From: Chryseobacterium ginsenosidimutans
Lineage (GTDB): Bacteria > Bacteroidota > Bacteroidia > Flavobacteriales > Weeksellaceae
Length of the DNA: 64,000 nucleotides
Assembly: GCF_030823405.1 (NCBI RefSeq)
Contig: NZ_JAUSXC010000001.1
Location: 496,001-560,000, forward strand
Direction of reading: 5' to 3'
Part shown: one piece after another, positions 9,686 through 18,340 of the stretch
How positions within the stretch are numbered: position 1 is the first letter of the stretch
How the letters are laid out: each line of letters opens with the position of its first letter
Notes under the pieces: generated by a model
The model's input: only the letters and a program-made list of their open reading frames with translations
The model's database searches: none
Told to the model about the DNA's origin: nothing
Position numbers and translations under genes: made by a program

Positions 9686-10885
9686 ATGAAGAAAAAACAT
9701 CATCATAAGAAGAAAGTTTCTTCAACAAAAAAATGGTCTGCCAAACTGCATTTGTGGTTTGGTTTGTCCGTTGGGCTTATTGTGTTTATTGTTTCTTTGA
9801 CGGGGACAATGTATATTTTTAAGGATGAAATTCAGAATCAGCTTAGAAAAGAGGCCATTTTTGTAAAAGCTGAAACAATTTCTCAACGACCTTTGTCAAT
9901 TGAGGTTCTTCGTGAAAAAGTTGCTTTGGAGCTTAATGAAAAATACCCTATCAGTTCTGTTGAAATTCCTTTAGATAAAAACAAATCTTATGAATTTCTC
10001 TATTACGAAAAGGATAAAAAAGCCTGGAATTATTTTGATGAAGTTAAAATCAACAAATTAATTTACGTTAATCAATACACAGGTCAGATTCTTGAAATTT
10101 ACAATGAAAAATATGACCTCTTCCCTATTTTAAAGGCAATCCATTGGAGTTTACTATTAAATTCAGATTGGGGGAAATATGTGATCGGAATTCCTGTTGT
10201 TTTATTCATCATCATGCTCATCACAGGAATCATTCTTTGGTGGCCGCAGAATAAAAAAATGCGAAAAGGACGTTTCTCCTTCGATTGGAAAAATGTAAAA
10301 ACATGGAAGCGTAAGAATTATGACCTTCACAATATCTTAGGATTTTATGCTTCATTTATTGCTTTAATACTAAGTTTATCAGGTATTTATTTTGCATACC
10401 CATGGGTTAAAAATGCTTTTAACTTCACATTATCTGGTTCAATTGAACTTCCAAAGGAGAAAGAAATAAAATCTCCGGATTCACTTTTAGCAAAAAACAA
10501 TGCTGTTTTCGATCTTACTGCAGAGGAAACAAGAAAATTATACACAACCTCATCAAGCTTCAGAATTCCGCTAAACGGAAAAAACAAAAAAGGAAAAGAA
10601 TTAAAAAACATCCCTGTTTCAGTGTATGGCGAAGACGGAAAATTTGCTATAAGAAATCAGCTTGTTTTTGATAAATACTCAGGAAAATTATTATCAAATA
10701 AACCTCACCAGAAACTCAACAATGCAGAAAAATACGCTAATGCCAACTATGACATACATACAGGATCATATTTTGGTATCGTTGGGAAAATCATTTGGTT
10801 TATCACAGGTTTAATTTGTACATCATTACCCGTAACAGGATTTTTAGTATGGTTGGGGAAGAAGAAAAAAGGAATTAAAAAATGA
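9686..10885 (+). CDS. PepSY-associated transmembrane protein (iron-regulated type)
   Basis: 399 residues with four hydrophobic helices at about 27-49, 165-187, 217-240 and 368-391, and two periplasmic PepSY-like segments between them. Conserved histidines sit at helix ends: KLHLWFG, IHWSLL, YDLHNILGFY and YDIHTGSYFG. They could bind haem or metal, as proposed for the PiuB/FsqB-like ferri-siderophore reductases. The N-terminus is very basic and His-rich (MKKKHHHKKK). It lies between two TonB receptor genes, and its stop overlaps the next start by four bases (ATGA), indicating translational coupling. Paralogous to the gene at 13109. The reductase role is inferred from family and context. Confidence 0.88.
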   Translation: MKKKHHHKKKVSSTKKWSAKLHLWFGLSVGLIVFIVSLTGTMYIFKDEIQNQLRKEAIFVKAETISQRPLSIEVLREKVALELNEKYPISSVEIPLDKNKSYEFLYYEKDKKAWNYFDEVKINKLIYVNQYTGQILEIYNEKYDLFPILKAIHWSLLLNSDWGKYVIGIPVVLFIIMLITGIILWWPQNKKMRKGRFSFDWKNVKTWKRKNYDLHNILGFYASFIALILSLSGIYFAYPWVKNAFNFTLSGSIELPKEKEIKSPDSLLAKNNAVFDLTAEETRKLYTTSSSFRIPLNGKNKKGKELKNIPVSVYGEDGKFAIRNQLVFDKYSGKLLSNKPHQKLNNAEKYANANYDIHTGSYFGIVGKIIWFITGLICTSLPVTGFLVWLGKKKKGIKK

Positions 10886-12999
10886 AGAAAATAATACTAT
10901 CTGTAGCCACATTAGCTACCATCACTACATTTGCACAGCAAAAAGATTCTTTACAGATAAAAGATGTAGACGAAGTTGTATTAACGGCTTCAAGAAAAAG
11001 AGAAAATATCAAGGAAATTCCAACTTCTGTAACCGTTGTCGGTCAAAAGCTGATACAGTCACAATTGACAGTAAATTCAGATATTACAAGCATTTTACAA
11101 TACACTGTTCCAAGTTTGGCAACAAGTTCAGGACAGACTTCCAATACCGGACAAACCTTAAGAGGTCGTCAGGTTTTAGTTTTAATTGACGGGGTTCCAC
11201 AATCAACTCCACTCAGAAACGGTGCGAGAGATTTAAGATCTATCGACCCTAGTGTTATCGAACGAATTGAAGTCATTAAAGGAGCTTCATCAATCTATGG
11301 AAACGGTGCAGACGGAGGAATCATTAATTATATTACAAGAAAAAACAATTCTGATAAAAAGATCTCGGGAATTTCTCAGTTTGGTATTACGGGACAACCT
11401 TATGGCGGAACGTTGGGTTTCAGAGCGAGCCAGTTGCTTTCAGGAAATTTTGCTAAAAAGTTCGATTACGTTGCATCATTCGCTTACGAAAGAACAGGTT
11501 ACATGAAAGATGCGGATGGTGTGAATTTAAGTCCGACGTACAGTCCTGCAAAAATGGATAACTACAACGGAATGTTGAAATTAGGCTACAATATCAACGA
11601 TAATCAAAGAGTAGAAGCTTCTTATATTGGTTATGCTTCAAAGTCTGATCTTAATTTAGGCTTAAAAACAGGAAAATACGGCTTCATTCCGACCATTGGT
11701 GAAGGAGAAGGAAAAAATCTGGAAACCACACCACAAGGAACACCAAGAAATCATAATTTAAAAGTAAGCTACGACAATAAAAATATCTGGAAAGGAACTT
11801 CATTAAATATAAACCTTTATCTACAGGATTTCAGAACCGTTTACGGATACAGCGATACTTTCTTAAATGGTGGCCAGTCGAATGTAATTTCCAAAAAATA
11901 CGGTGCAAGAGCCAATTTTGACACTCAGCTTTGGATGGCACAGAATTCTCAGGCTGAAATTATTTATGGGGTTGATATTTTGAATGATCAGACCGTTCAG
12001 AAGCTGGAAGACGGTCGCTACTGGACTCCCGATATGAATATGACCAATATCGCTCCTTTTGCTTTGGTTAAAATTGATTTACTAAAGAAAATAACCATCA
12101 AAGGAGGTCTTAGATATGAAAATATGAAGGTGAAAGTTGGAGATTTCAACACACTTTCGACTATTAAATCAGACGGAACATTTACAAAAAGTATTTTTGT
12201 AACCGGCGGCGATTTGCAATACAACGCTTTAGTAGGAAACATCGGAGTTCGTTACAACATCAATCCGATGATCAATATTTTCGGAAGTTTTTCTCAGGCA
12301 TATTCAATCAATGAATTGGGAAGAATCCTGAGAACATCAACATCTGATACGATCACTAACCTTGAAACAAAGCCCATTATCGTTAATAATTACGAATTGG
12401 GTGCAACGGGAAATATCACAAAATGGATAAGCTATGAAGTAACTTCTTATGTGAGTACTTCAAAATTGGGAGCAACCTTCGTCCAAAGTCCCGACAGAGC
12501 TTTAACCATTCAGAGAGCACCTGAAGTAGTGTATGGTGTTGAAGGGTTTCTACATTTCAATCCGACAAGGTGGATCAATTTCGGGGGAAGTTATAGTTGG
12601 ATCGAGGGAATCACTTCTCCAAAAGACGATGGAGATTATTCAACAAAGATCAATAATAGCAGAATTTCTGCACCAAAAGTCTTGGCTTATGTTCAGGTAA
12701 GACCTATTCAGAAATTATCTGTGGGACTTGATATGCTTCATGCTTTCGGACAGGATAGATTTGCTCCTAATGCAAAAACAGGATTATATGCTTACGGTGA
12801 AGGAAGAGTTCCGGAATACACTGTTTTCAACTTTAAATCAAGCTACGATGTTAATAATAACTGGAAGGTTTCTGTAGGTGTCGAAAACGTATTTAATAAG
12901 ATGTATCAACCCGCAATTGCATGGTGGGGAGCAAGAGATGCCGATTTTACTAATTCTTTGGGAATGAGAGGAACATTCATGCTTGAATATAAATTTTAA
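10882..12999 (+). CDS. TonB-dependent outer-membrane receptor
   Basis: 705 residues. The signal peptide MKKIILSVATLATITTFAQQ is followed by a TonB-box-like VDEVVLTASRKREN and a plug domain (EIPTSVTVVGQK, GQTLRGRQVLVLIDGVPQ, VIERIEVIKGASSIYGNGAD, GGIINYITRK). A 22-strand-type barrel ends in GTFMLEYKF. The LIDGVP and IEVIKG motifs are typical of receptors for siderophores, haem or cobalamin. It shares little sequence with the receptor at 7459 beyond the fold, so it probably takes a different ligand. Start ATG 10882 overlaps the stop of the PepSY gene (ATGA), so the pair is translated together. Confidence 0.92.
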   Translation: MKKIILSVATLATITTFAQQKDSLQIKDVDEVVLTASRKRENIKEIPTSVTVVGQKLIQSQLTVNSDITSILQYTVPSLATSSGQTSNTGQTLRGRQVLVLIDGVPQSTPLRNGARDLRSIDPSVIERIEVIKGASSIYGNGADGGIINYITRKNNSDKKISGISQFGITGQPYGGTLGFRASQLLSGNFAKKFDYVASFAYERTGYMKDADGVNLSPTYSPAKMDNYNGMLKLGYNINDNQRVEASYIGYASKSDLNLGLKTGKYGFIPTIGEGEGKNLETTPQGTPRNHNLKVSYDNKNIWKGTSLNINLYLQDFRTVYGYSDTFLNGGQSNVISKKYGARANFDTQLWMAQNSQAEIIYGVDILNDQTVQKLEDGRYWTPDMNMTNIAPFALVKIDLLKKITIKGGLRYENMKVKVGDFNTLSTIKSDGTFTKSIFVTGGDLQYNALVGNIGVRYNINPMINIFGSFSQAYSINELGRILRTSTSDTITNLETKPIIVNNYELGATGNITKWISYEVTSYVSTSKLGATFVQSPDRALTIQRAPEVVYGVEGFLHFNPTRWINFGGSYSWIEGITSPKDDGDYSTKINNSRISAPKVLAYVQVRPIQKLSVGLDMLHAFGQDRFAPNAKTGLYAYGEGRVPEYTVFNFKSSYDVNNNWKVSVGVENVFNKMYQPAIAWWGARDADFTNSLGMRGTFMLEYKF

Positions 13000-13083
13000 T
13001 TAATCAATAATTCATTTATTACAAGGTTTAAAAATGTGCCTTACCGAGTAATTTATAAACATTCTAAATAAAAATTAAAATCC

Positions 13084-13091
13084 TATCTTTG
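13084..13091 (+). promoter_or_regulatory. -7 element of the second PepSY gene
   Basis: TATCTTTG matches TAnnTTTG and lies 17 bp before the ATG at 13109, the same distance as the -7/ATG spacing at the first receptor gene (7434/7459). It indicates that this gene has its own start of transcription. Confidence 0.55.
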
Positions 13092-13108
13092 CCGAACTTA
13101 AAGAAACT

Positions 13109-14317
13109 ATGAAGAAGAAACATCACAAGAAAAAGCCAAGCGTATTCAAAAAATGGACAGGAAAACTGCATTTGTGGTTGGGTCTCGGTATTGGATTTTT
13201 AATCTTCATTATCTCCATTACAGGAGCTTTATATGTCTTTAAAGATGAAATTGAAAACATTACCCGAAAAGATGTTATCTACCACAACGAGCAAAATATT
13301 GATCAGAAACAGGTTCTTCCGATCCGTGCTTTGGAGAAAGCAGTTGTGGAGCAAGTGAAGGAAAAATATCCCGTTCACTGGGTGAATATTCCTATCGATA
13401 AAAAGATGTCTTATCTTTTTTACTGGTACGAACACAATCCGAATGGCTGGAATTATTTTGATGAATTCCCTATTTATAAAGCAGCTTATGTTAATCCTTA
13501 CAACGGTAAAGTTTTAAGAACGTATGACGAGAAAAACGGATTTTTTCAGATTGTAAAAATGATCCACTGGAGCTATTTGTTAAAACAGGAATGGGGAACT
13601 TATGTTGTAGGGATCCCGGTAATTATTTTTGTTATTATGCTGATTTCCGGGATTATTCTTTGGTGGCCTAAAAATAAAGCAGCCAGAAAACAACGCTTTT
13701 CTTTCAAATGGCAGAATATAAAAAGCTGGAAAAGAAAGAACTATGACCTTCATAATGTCCTAGGATTTTATGCTTCTATTTTTGCATTAATCTTTTCATT
13801 AACAGGACTTTTCTATGCCTTTTTTGTTGTTCAGGCAGCATTTTATTTCATCTTTTCCGGTGGAAGCACTCAATATCCTGATTTTTCATCCATTAAAACA
13901 AAAGCTCCGATCGAATTACGAACGGAAGGAACTTTAGATAAAATCAGCAATACCGTTAAAGCAAAATATCCTGATTCTTTTGGTTTCTCAATCGATCTCG
14001 GACATGAACACATGGATGATCACGAACACCCGAATTTTGAAGTTTATGTGAAACACTTATCATATTCTTACCACAAAAGCAGCAGCTTGATTTTTGATGA
14101 AAACTCAGGCGAATTGCTTCATACTCACGATATGAAAGACAAAAATTTCGGTGAAAAAACGGTCGGAGCCAATTATGACATCCATGTAGGATCAATTTTG
14201 GGGCTTCCAACAAAGATCATTGCATTCATTGTAAGTTTGATATGTGCCTCATTACCAGTTACTGGCTTTATGATTTGGTGGGGAAGAAGGAAAAAGAAAA
14301 CGGTAAAAGTAACATAA
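13109..14317 (+). CDS. PepSY-associated transmembrane protein, paralogue
   Basis: 402 residues with the same layout as the protein at 9686: basic MKKKHHKKKPS start, four membrane helices (about 27-49, 167-190, 217-241, 372-393), and the same histidine positions (KLHLWLG, IHWSYL, YDLHNVLGFY, YDIHVGSILG). The second periplasmic part has a local His-rich loop (LGHEHMDDHEHPNFE) not seen in its paralogue, which could bind metal. Likely an inner-membrane partner of a TonB uptake system, perhaps a ferric reductase. The two copies flank the receptor at 10882 and probably arose by tandem duplication of a receptor-PepSY pair. A weakly basic C-terminus ends at 14317. Confidence 0.87.
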   Translation: MKKKHHKKKPSVFKKWTGKLHLWLGLGIGFLIFIISITGALYVFKDEIENITRKDVIYHNEQNIDQKQVLPIRALEKAVVEQVKEKYPVHWVNIPIDKKMSYLFYWYEHNPNGWNYFDEFPIYKAAYVNPYNGKVLRTYDEKNGFFQIVKMIHWSYLLKQEWGTYVVGIPVIIFVIMLISGIILWWPKNKAARKQRFSFKWQNIKSWKRKNYDLHNVLGFYASIFALIFSLTGLFYAFFVVQAAFYFIFSGGSTQYPDFSSIKTKAPIELRTEGTLDKISNTVKAKYPDSFGFSIDLGHEHMDDHEHPNFEVYVKHLSYSYHKSSSLIFDENSGELLHTHDMKDKNFGEKTVGANYDIHVGSILGLPTKIIAFIVSLICASLPVTGFMIWWGRRKKKTVKVT

Positions 14318-14403
14318 AAAAAATTTTCAATAATTATTTCGTTAATAATCCATTAATACAATCTTTTTTATAATTTTAACCTTTTAGAATTTAAGGAATA
14401 GAA

Positions 14404-15372
14404 ATGTCATTAATCGATTTATCAAAAAACGTTGCCCTTGGTATTGACATAGGCGGAACGAACACGAAATTTGGAGTTGTAAACCACCGAGGTGAAGTTA
14501 TTGAAAAAGGAAATCTACGTACAGATGCCTACGAGACTGTTGAGCAGTATATCGATGCTTTGTATGAAAATATCTATCCCCTGATTGAAAGGCACAGTAA
14601 AGAGAGAACTTTCGACGGAATCGGGATCGGTGCACCTAATGGCAATTACTATACAGGAACAATCGAACAGGCTCCGAACTTACCTTGGAAAGGCGTAATT
14701 CCTTTTGGAAAATTAATGACTGAAAAATTCAGCCTTCCTGCAACAGTTACCAATGATGCTAATGCAGCCGCTTTTGGCGAAATGCTTTTCGGAGCAGCCC
14801 GCGGAATGAAGGATTTCATCATGATTACATTAGGAACAGGGGTAGGAAGCGGAATCGTAGCGAGCGGAAAGCTAATATACGGACACGATGGTTTCGCCGG
14901 AGAATTGGGACATACAATTGTAAAACCGGGCGGAAGAAAACACTGGAGTACAGGTTCTGAAGGAAGCCTTGAAGCTTACGCATCAGCAACAGGAATTGCG
15001 ATAACAGCAAAGAAAATGAGAGCAGAATTCCCTGAATCTATGCTGAACCAATATCCTGAAGATGCTATTAATTCTAAAACCGTTCATGAATGTGCTTTAA
15101 AAGGAGATCCTGTAGCCGTAGAGGTTTTCAGATATACAGGTCAGAAATTGGGTGAGGCTTTGGCAAATTTTGTAATGTTCTCTTCACCTGAAGCTATTTT
15201 ATTATTCGGAGGGGTTATTAAAGCAGGAGATTTTATTTTAAAACCCGCAAAACTTCATATGGAAAGAAACCTTCTCCCGATTTTCAGAAACAAAGTACGA
15301 TTGGTATTCAGTGAACTGGACGAAGCAGATGCAGCAATTCTTGGCGCAAGTGCCTTAGTTTGGGAAAAATAG
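14404..15372 (+). CDS. ROK-family sugar kinase (glucokinase-like)
   Basis: 322 residues. The N-terminal phosphate motif GIDIGGTNTKFGVV (about residues 13-26), the catalytic aspartate in NDANAAAFGE, the second phosphate loop TLGTGVGSGIV and the sugar-contacting GELGHT are all present. Members phosphorylate hexoses such as glucose with ATP in the cytoplasm. Where most ROK proteins have the zinc-binding CxCGxxGCxE, this one reads GGRKHWSTGSEGSLEAYAS: the cysteines are gone while the glutamate frame is kept. It is therefore probably folded without zinc, and its substrate range is uncertain. Monocistronic, with a clear terminator. Confidence 0.92.
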   Translation: MSLIDLSKNVALGIDIGGTNTKFGVVNHRGEVIEKGNLRTDAYETVEQYIDALYENIYPLIERHSKERTFDGIGIGAPNGNYYTGTIEQAPNLPWKGVIPFGKLMTEKFSLPATVTNDANAAAFGEMLFGAARGMKDFIMITLGTGVGSGIVASGKLIYGHDGFAGELGHTIVKPGGRKHWSTGSEGSLEAYASATGIAITAKKMRAEFPESMLNQYPEDAINSKTVHECALKGDPVAVEVFRYTGQKLGEALANFVMFSSPEAILLFGGVIKAGDFILKPAKLHMERNLLPIFRNKVRLVFSELDEADAAILGASALVWEK

Positions 15373-15397
15373 TTGACATCCAATTTTAATAATATTG

Positions 15398-15423
15398 AGC
15401 ATCCTAAAAAGGATGCTTTTTTG
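15398..15423 (+). terminator. Terminator of the ROK kinase gene
   Basis: Perfect 7-bp stem AGCATCC / GGATGCT with loop TAAAAA, then TTTTTG. The rest of the gap to 15640 is AT-rich and shows no further feature; an open frame there (15373-15600) overlaps the terminator and looks non-coding. Confidence 0.85.
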
Positions 15424-15640
15424 TTTTTTCTTATTATTATTTATGTTGATCCCGCTGATTTTGCAGATGATTGCGTTTTTAATTTTAAATTCAAAATAAT
15501 TTGTCTCATCTATCATCATTATTTGAGTTTAGAAGACTTTAGAGAACATTATTTGAAAAAGTTTTTCTTATTTTTGATTAGTTTTTATCTCTTAAATTAA
15601 TCTTAAAAGAAGAAACATTGAAATACATAATCAACTTAGA

Positions 15641-16195
15641 ATGGATAACAATAATTTAGAACAGATCACTTTCGGAGGCGGATGTTTTTGGTGCGTGGAA
15701 AGCTGTTTCAATATGCTGAAAGGTGTGAAATCTGCAATTTCAGGATATTCAGGAGGTCAAAAAGACAATCCGACCTATGAAGAAGTCTGCACAGGAGAAA
15801 CCGGTCATGCAGAAGTTGTACAGATCACTTATGATCCCGCAATTATTTCTTATGAACAATTGATGGATGTCTTCTTTTTCCTTCACGATCCTACGCAATT
15901 AAACAGACAGGGGAATGACATCGGAACACAATACCGTTCGGTAATTTATTATAAAGATGATGCTGAAAAAGCTAAGGCAGAAGAATCCATCAAAGTATCT
16001 CAGGAATCAGGAAGATGGGCAGGAACTTATGTGACAGAAGTAACAAAATTCGAGAAATTCTGGGCTGCCGAACAATATCATCAGGGATATTATAATGAAA
16101 ACCCTACACAGCCTTATTGCAGTGCCGTTGTTGGTCCAAAAATTCAGAAATTCAAAAAACATTTCGGTGAACTGGGAATGTTGAATGAGGAATAA
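15641..16195 (+). CDS. msrA: Peptide-methionine (S)-S-oxide reductase MsrA
   Basis: 184 residues. The catalytic motif GGCFWCVES is at about residues 12-20 (nucleophilic Cys in GCFW). Family signatures follow: SGYSGGQKDNPTYEEVCTGETGHAEVV, DPTQLNRQGNDIGTQYRS and the C-terminal HQGYYNENP. It reduces methionine-S-sulfoxide in oxidised proteins using thioredoxin. There is no signal peptide and no MsrB fusion, so it is a cytoplasmic stand-alone enzyme. Single gene with its own terminator. Confidence 0.97.
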   Translation: MDNNNLEQITFGGGCFWCVESCFNMLKGVKSAISGYSGGQKDNPTYEEVCTGETGHAEVVQITYDPAIISYEQLMDVFFFLHDPTQLNRQGNDIGTQYRSVIYYKDDAEKAKAEESIKVSQESGRWAGTYVTEVTKFEKFWAAEQYHQGYYNENPTQPYCSAVVGPKIQKFKKHFGELGMLNEE

Positions 16196-16197
16196 TT

Positions 16198-16243
16198 ATT
16201 AAATCGGCTGTTTTCAAATGTGAGACAGCCGATTTAATTTTTT
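16198..16243 (+). terminator. Terminator of msrA
   Basis: A perfect 14-bp stem ATTAAATCGGCTGT / ACAGCCGATTTAAT around a 13-nt loop is followed by TTTTTT. Confidence 0.9.
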
Positions 16244-16254
16244 ATAAACTCCTT

Positions 16255-16470
16255 TTAATCTAGTTCGGAGGGTGTTGTATTTATTTTAGAGGAAGCCTCA
16301 TATACTTTGGCGGATGGTATATATAGTTTGGCGGAAGCCTTTTTTATTTTTATCAGAGCTATATTTAGTTGAGATGAAGGCTTATTTACTTTGGACAATG
16401 TCATATATATTCCGGCCAATGTCTCATCTACTTTTGACATAGCCTTATACATTTCGGACAAATCCTTAAT
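16255..16470 (-). repeat. Degenerate 21-bp tandem repeat, about ten copies, readable as heptads
   Basis: Units of 21 bp such as AGCCTTATATACTTTGGCGGA repeat in register about ten times with heavy divergence. On the reverse strand all copies stay in one open frame of 68 residues from a TTG at 16461, giving seven-residue units of the form [LSM][SA]K[VIL][YN]x[AT], for example LSKVNKP, SAKLYIP, SAKVYEA, SSKINTT. One more degenerate unit lies upstream of the TTG. No ATG, promoter or ribosome-binding site was seen, so expression is doubtful. The track sits between the terminator of msrA and that of susD. Confidence 0.65.
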
Positions 16471-16495
16471 TATTTTAAAAACAGCTTATTCAAAA

Positions 16496-16527
16496 CAAAA
16501 GCGAAGAGAAAAATCCCTTCGCTTTGT
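16496..16527 (-). terminator. Terminator of the susCD operon
   Basis: On the reverse strand ACAAAGCGAAG pairs with CTTCGCTTTTGT (one bulged base), followed by TTTTG. It lies 36 bp after the susD stop. Confidence 0.75.
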
Positions 16528-16562
16528 TGTAAAAAATAATCGTTTTATAAAGAGGAAAAAAT

Positions 16563-18323
16563 TTAATATCCCGGATTTTGTGAGAACTCCTTCGAAGCAT
16601 CAAGCGTCGCCTGAGGAATTGGGAAAATTCTTCTGTAAGGTTGAGAAGCCGGTTTTGCAGTTCCCGGAAGATCAAACTTACCGAATCTTATCATCGCTTT
16701 TCTCCTGTACATTTCCCAATACAATTCATAACCTGACTCTTTAAATAAAGTATTCGCATCCAAAGAAGTAAGTGCAACACCGGGAGCATTATTATGTAAA
16801 GCATCGTTAGTCCTGCTTGTTCTCAGTTTATTAACATCAGCCAAAGCAGCCGTTACATTTGTACTTCTGAAATACGCTTCTGCTCTCATCATATAGATTG
16901 TTCCCAGTCTGTACAATGGCACATCCATTCCGCTTGTTCCGTTGTTTCCGTAACCCGGATCAAATTCAAACTTGAAGTTTCTTACTCCTCTGTTGATTTG
17001 AACCTGAGTAAACACCGCTTCTGAAGGATTATCAAAATTCAGTTCAGGGGTAAAATCTGCAGCAACTGTTGTCGCCTTTTCAGTGAATAATTTGTAAACT
17101 TTAATCCTTCCGTCTGAAGTCATATCAAAATTTCCGTTCGCAAGAAGTTTAGGACCATATTGCTGACCAACCTGAAGTCCTCTGTTGAAATGGAACCAAG
17201 GTTTTCCTGTTCCTTCCACTTTACTTGTTGATGGTACACTTACGTCTGTTCCGTCATTTCTGAACCAAGTTCCGTCTTCATACTGATAGGTTCTTTTGAA
17301 ACGGGGATCGTCGAAATTCCCGTTCCAAGAGTAATAGAATTCAGGAGTGATACAATTTGCGTTTGTTCCTCTGTTATCAGGAGAAGGTTTCTGGATTCTC
17401 TCCATCGACATGTATGCTAAATCATTATCCGCATTTCTAAGCGAATTTTTCTTTTGAACGATTGTAAAAATCAGCTCTTTACTATTGTCATTATTGATAT
17501 CAAAATTGTGGAAATAATTTGATTCTAAACTGAAAAGAGAATTGTTAATCAATAAATTAGAATATTGAATTACCTTATCCATATCAGTTCCTCCTCCATT
17601 TATAGCTTGTTCCAGAAAATTAAAATTACTTGCTGTTTTGTTTTTTAGAACCGCTCTGTTCAGATACATATCTGCCAACAACGCATAAGCTGCCTGTTTC
17701 GTGAATCTTCCTGCATGCGTATTCTGAGTTTTAATATCTGCTAAGTTTGGAATAAGCCCTTCAACATCCGTAATTAAAGCATCAATTGTAGTTTCGGCTT
17801 TTCTGATCTCAATTGGTGCATTTAAGTTATTCGGATCTCTGTAAGGAGCCTGTCCAAACAAATCAATTGTTGTATAGGTATAATAATCCAACAATGCTTT
17901 TGCTTCAGCTAAGAATAAAGATTTGTTGCTAATATTACTCTGATTGATACTTCCAATTGCGGTTAAAGATTTTGTAATTCCTAATGTTAATTGATTGAAA
18001 GTTGTCTTCACAACGTCATTATTTGCATCCCAAGTAAACTCGTGCATGGCTCTCCATTTTCCACCATCTCCCCAGTCACTCCCTCTCGTTGGTAAGATTG
18101 CTTCGTCAGTAGAATATTCCTGTAAAGCGAAAACACTTCCGTGATCTACAAAAGTTCCGTCACCAAGCTGTCCGTAAGCTGCTGCCAAAGAAGCTTCAGG
18201 ATCTGCCGCTATAGAGCTAGGAACCTCATCAAGTAATTTTTCATCCAAATTTGTACATCCCATTAAAGACATCACCGCAATGGATAAAACGATTTTATTA
18301 ATATTTAAAAATTTTGATTTCAT
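16563..18323 (-). CDS. SusD/RagB family outer-membrane lipoprotein
   Basis: 586 residues. A lipoprotein signal with the lipobox LMGC is at about residues 20-23, followed by TNLDEKLLDEVPSS, a typical SusD start. The body is helical with TPR-like spacing and the family C-terminus YWEMYRRKAMIRFGKFD ... RRIFPIPQATLDASKEFSQNPGY. SusD proteins form the surface lid of the SusC channel and bind the nutrient. It begins 17 bp after the susC stop, in the same operon. No glycoside hydrolase or sugar regulator lies nearby. The next genes upstream encode a phospholipase C-like enzyme and a phosphoesterase, so the ligand may not be a glycan; that is inference. Confidence 0.95.
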   Translation of the reverse strand: MKSKFLNINKIVLSIAVMSLMGCTNLDEKLLDEVPSSIAADPEASLAAAYGQLGDGTFVDHGSVFALQEYSTDEAILPTRGSDWGDGGKWRAMHEFTWDANNDVVKTTFNQLTLGITKSLTAIGSINQSNISNKSLFLAEAKALLDYYTYTTIDLFGQAPYRDPNNLNAPIEIRKAETTIDALITDVEGLIPNLADIKTQNTHAGRFTKQAAYALLADMYLNRAVLKNKTASNFNFLEQAINGGGTDMDKVIQYSNLLINNSLFSLESNYFHNFDINNDNSKELIFTIVQKKNSLRNADNDLAYMSMERIQKPSPDNRGTNANCITPEFYYSWNGNFDDPRFKRTYQYEDGTWFRNDGTDVSVPSTSKVEGTGKPWFHFNRGLQVGQQYGPKLLANGNFDMTSDGRIKVYKLFTEKATTVAADFTPELNFDNPSEAVFTQVQINRGVRNFKFEFDPGYGNNGTSGMDVPLYRLGTIYMMRAEAYFRSTNVTAALADVNKLRTSRTNDALHNNAPGVALTSLDANTLFKESGYELYWEMYRRKAMIRFGKFDLPGTAKPASQPYRRIFPIPQATLDASKEFSQNPGY

Positions 18324-18340
18324 GATTTCTTTTAATTAAA

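Noticed and set aside
15373..15600. Forward ORF of 75 residues after the ROK kinase
   Set aside because: TTG start next to the kinase stop and overlaps the terminator hairpin; very Phe/Leu-rich; no ribosome-binding site.
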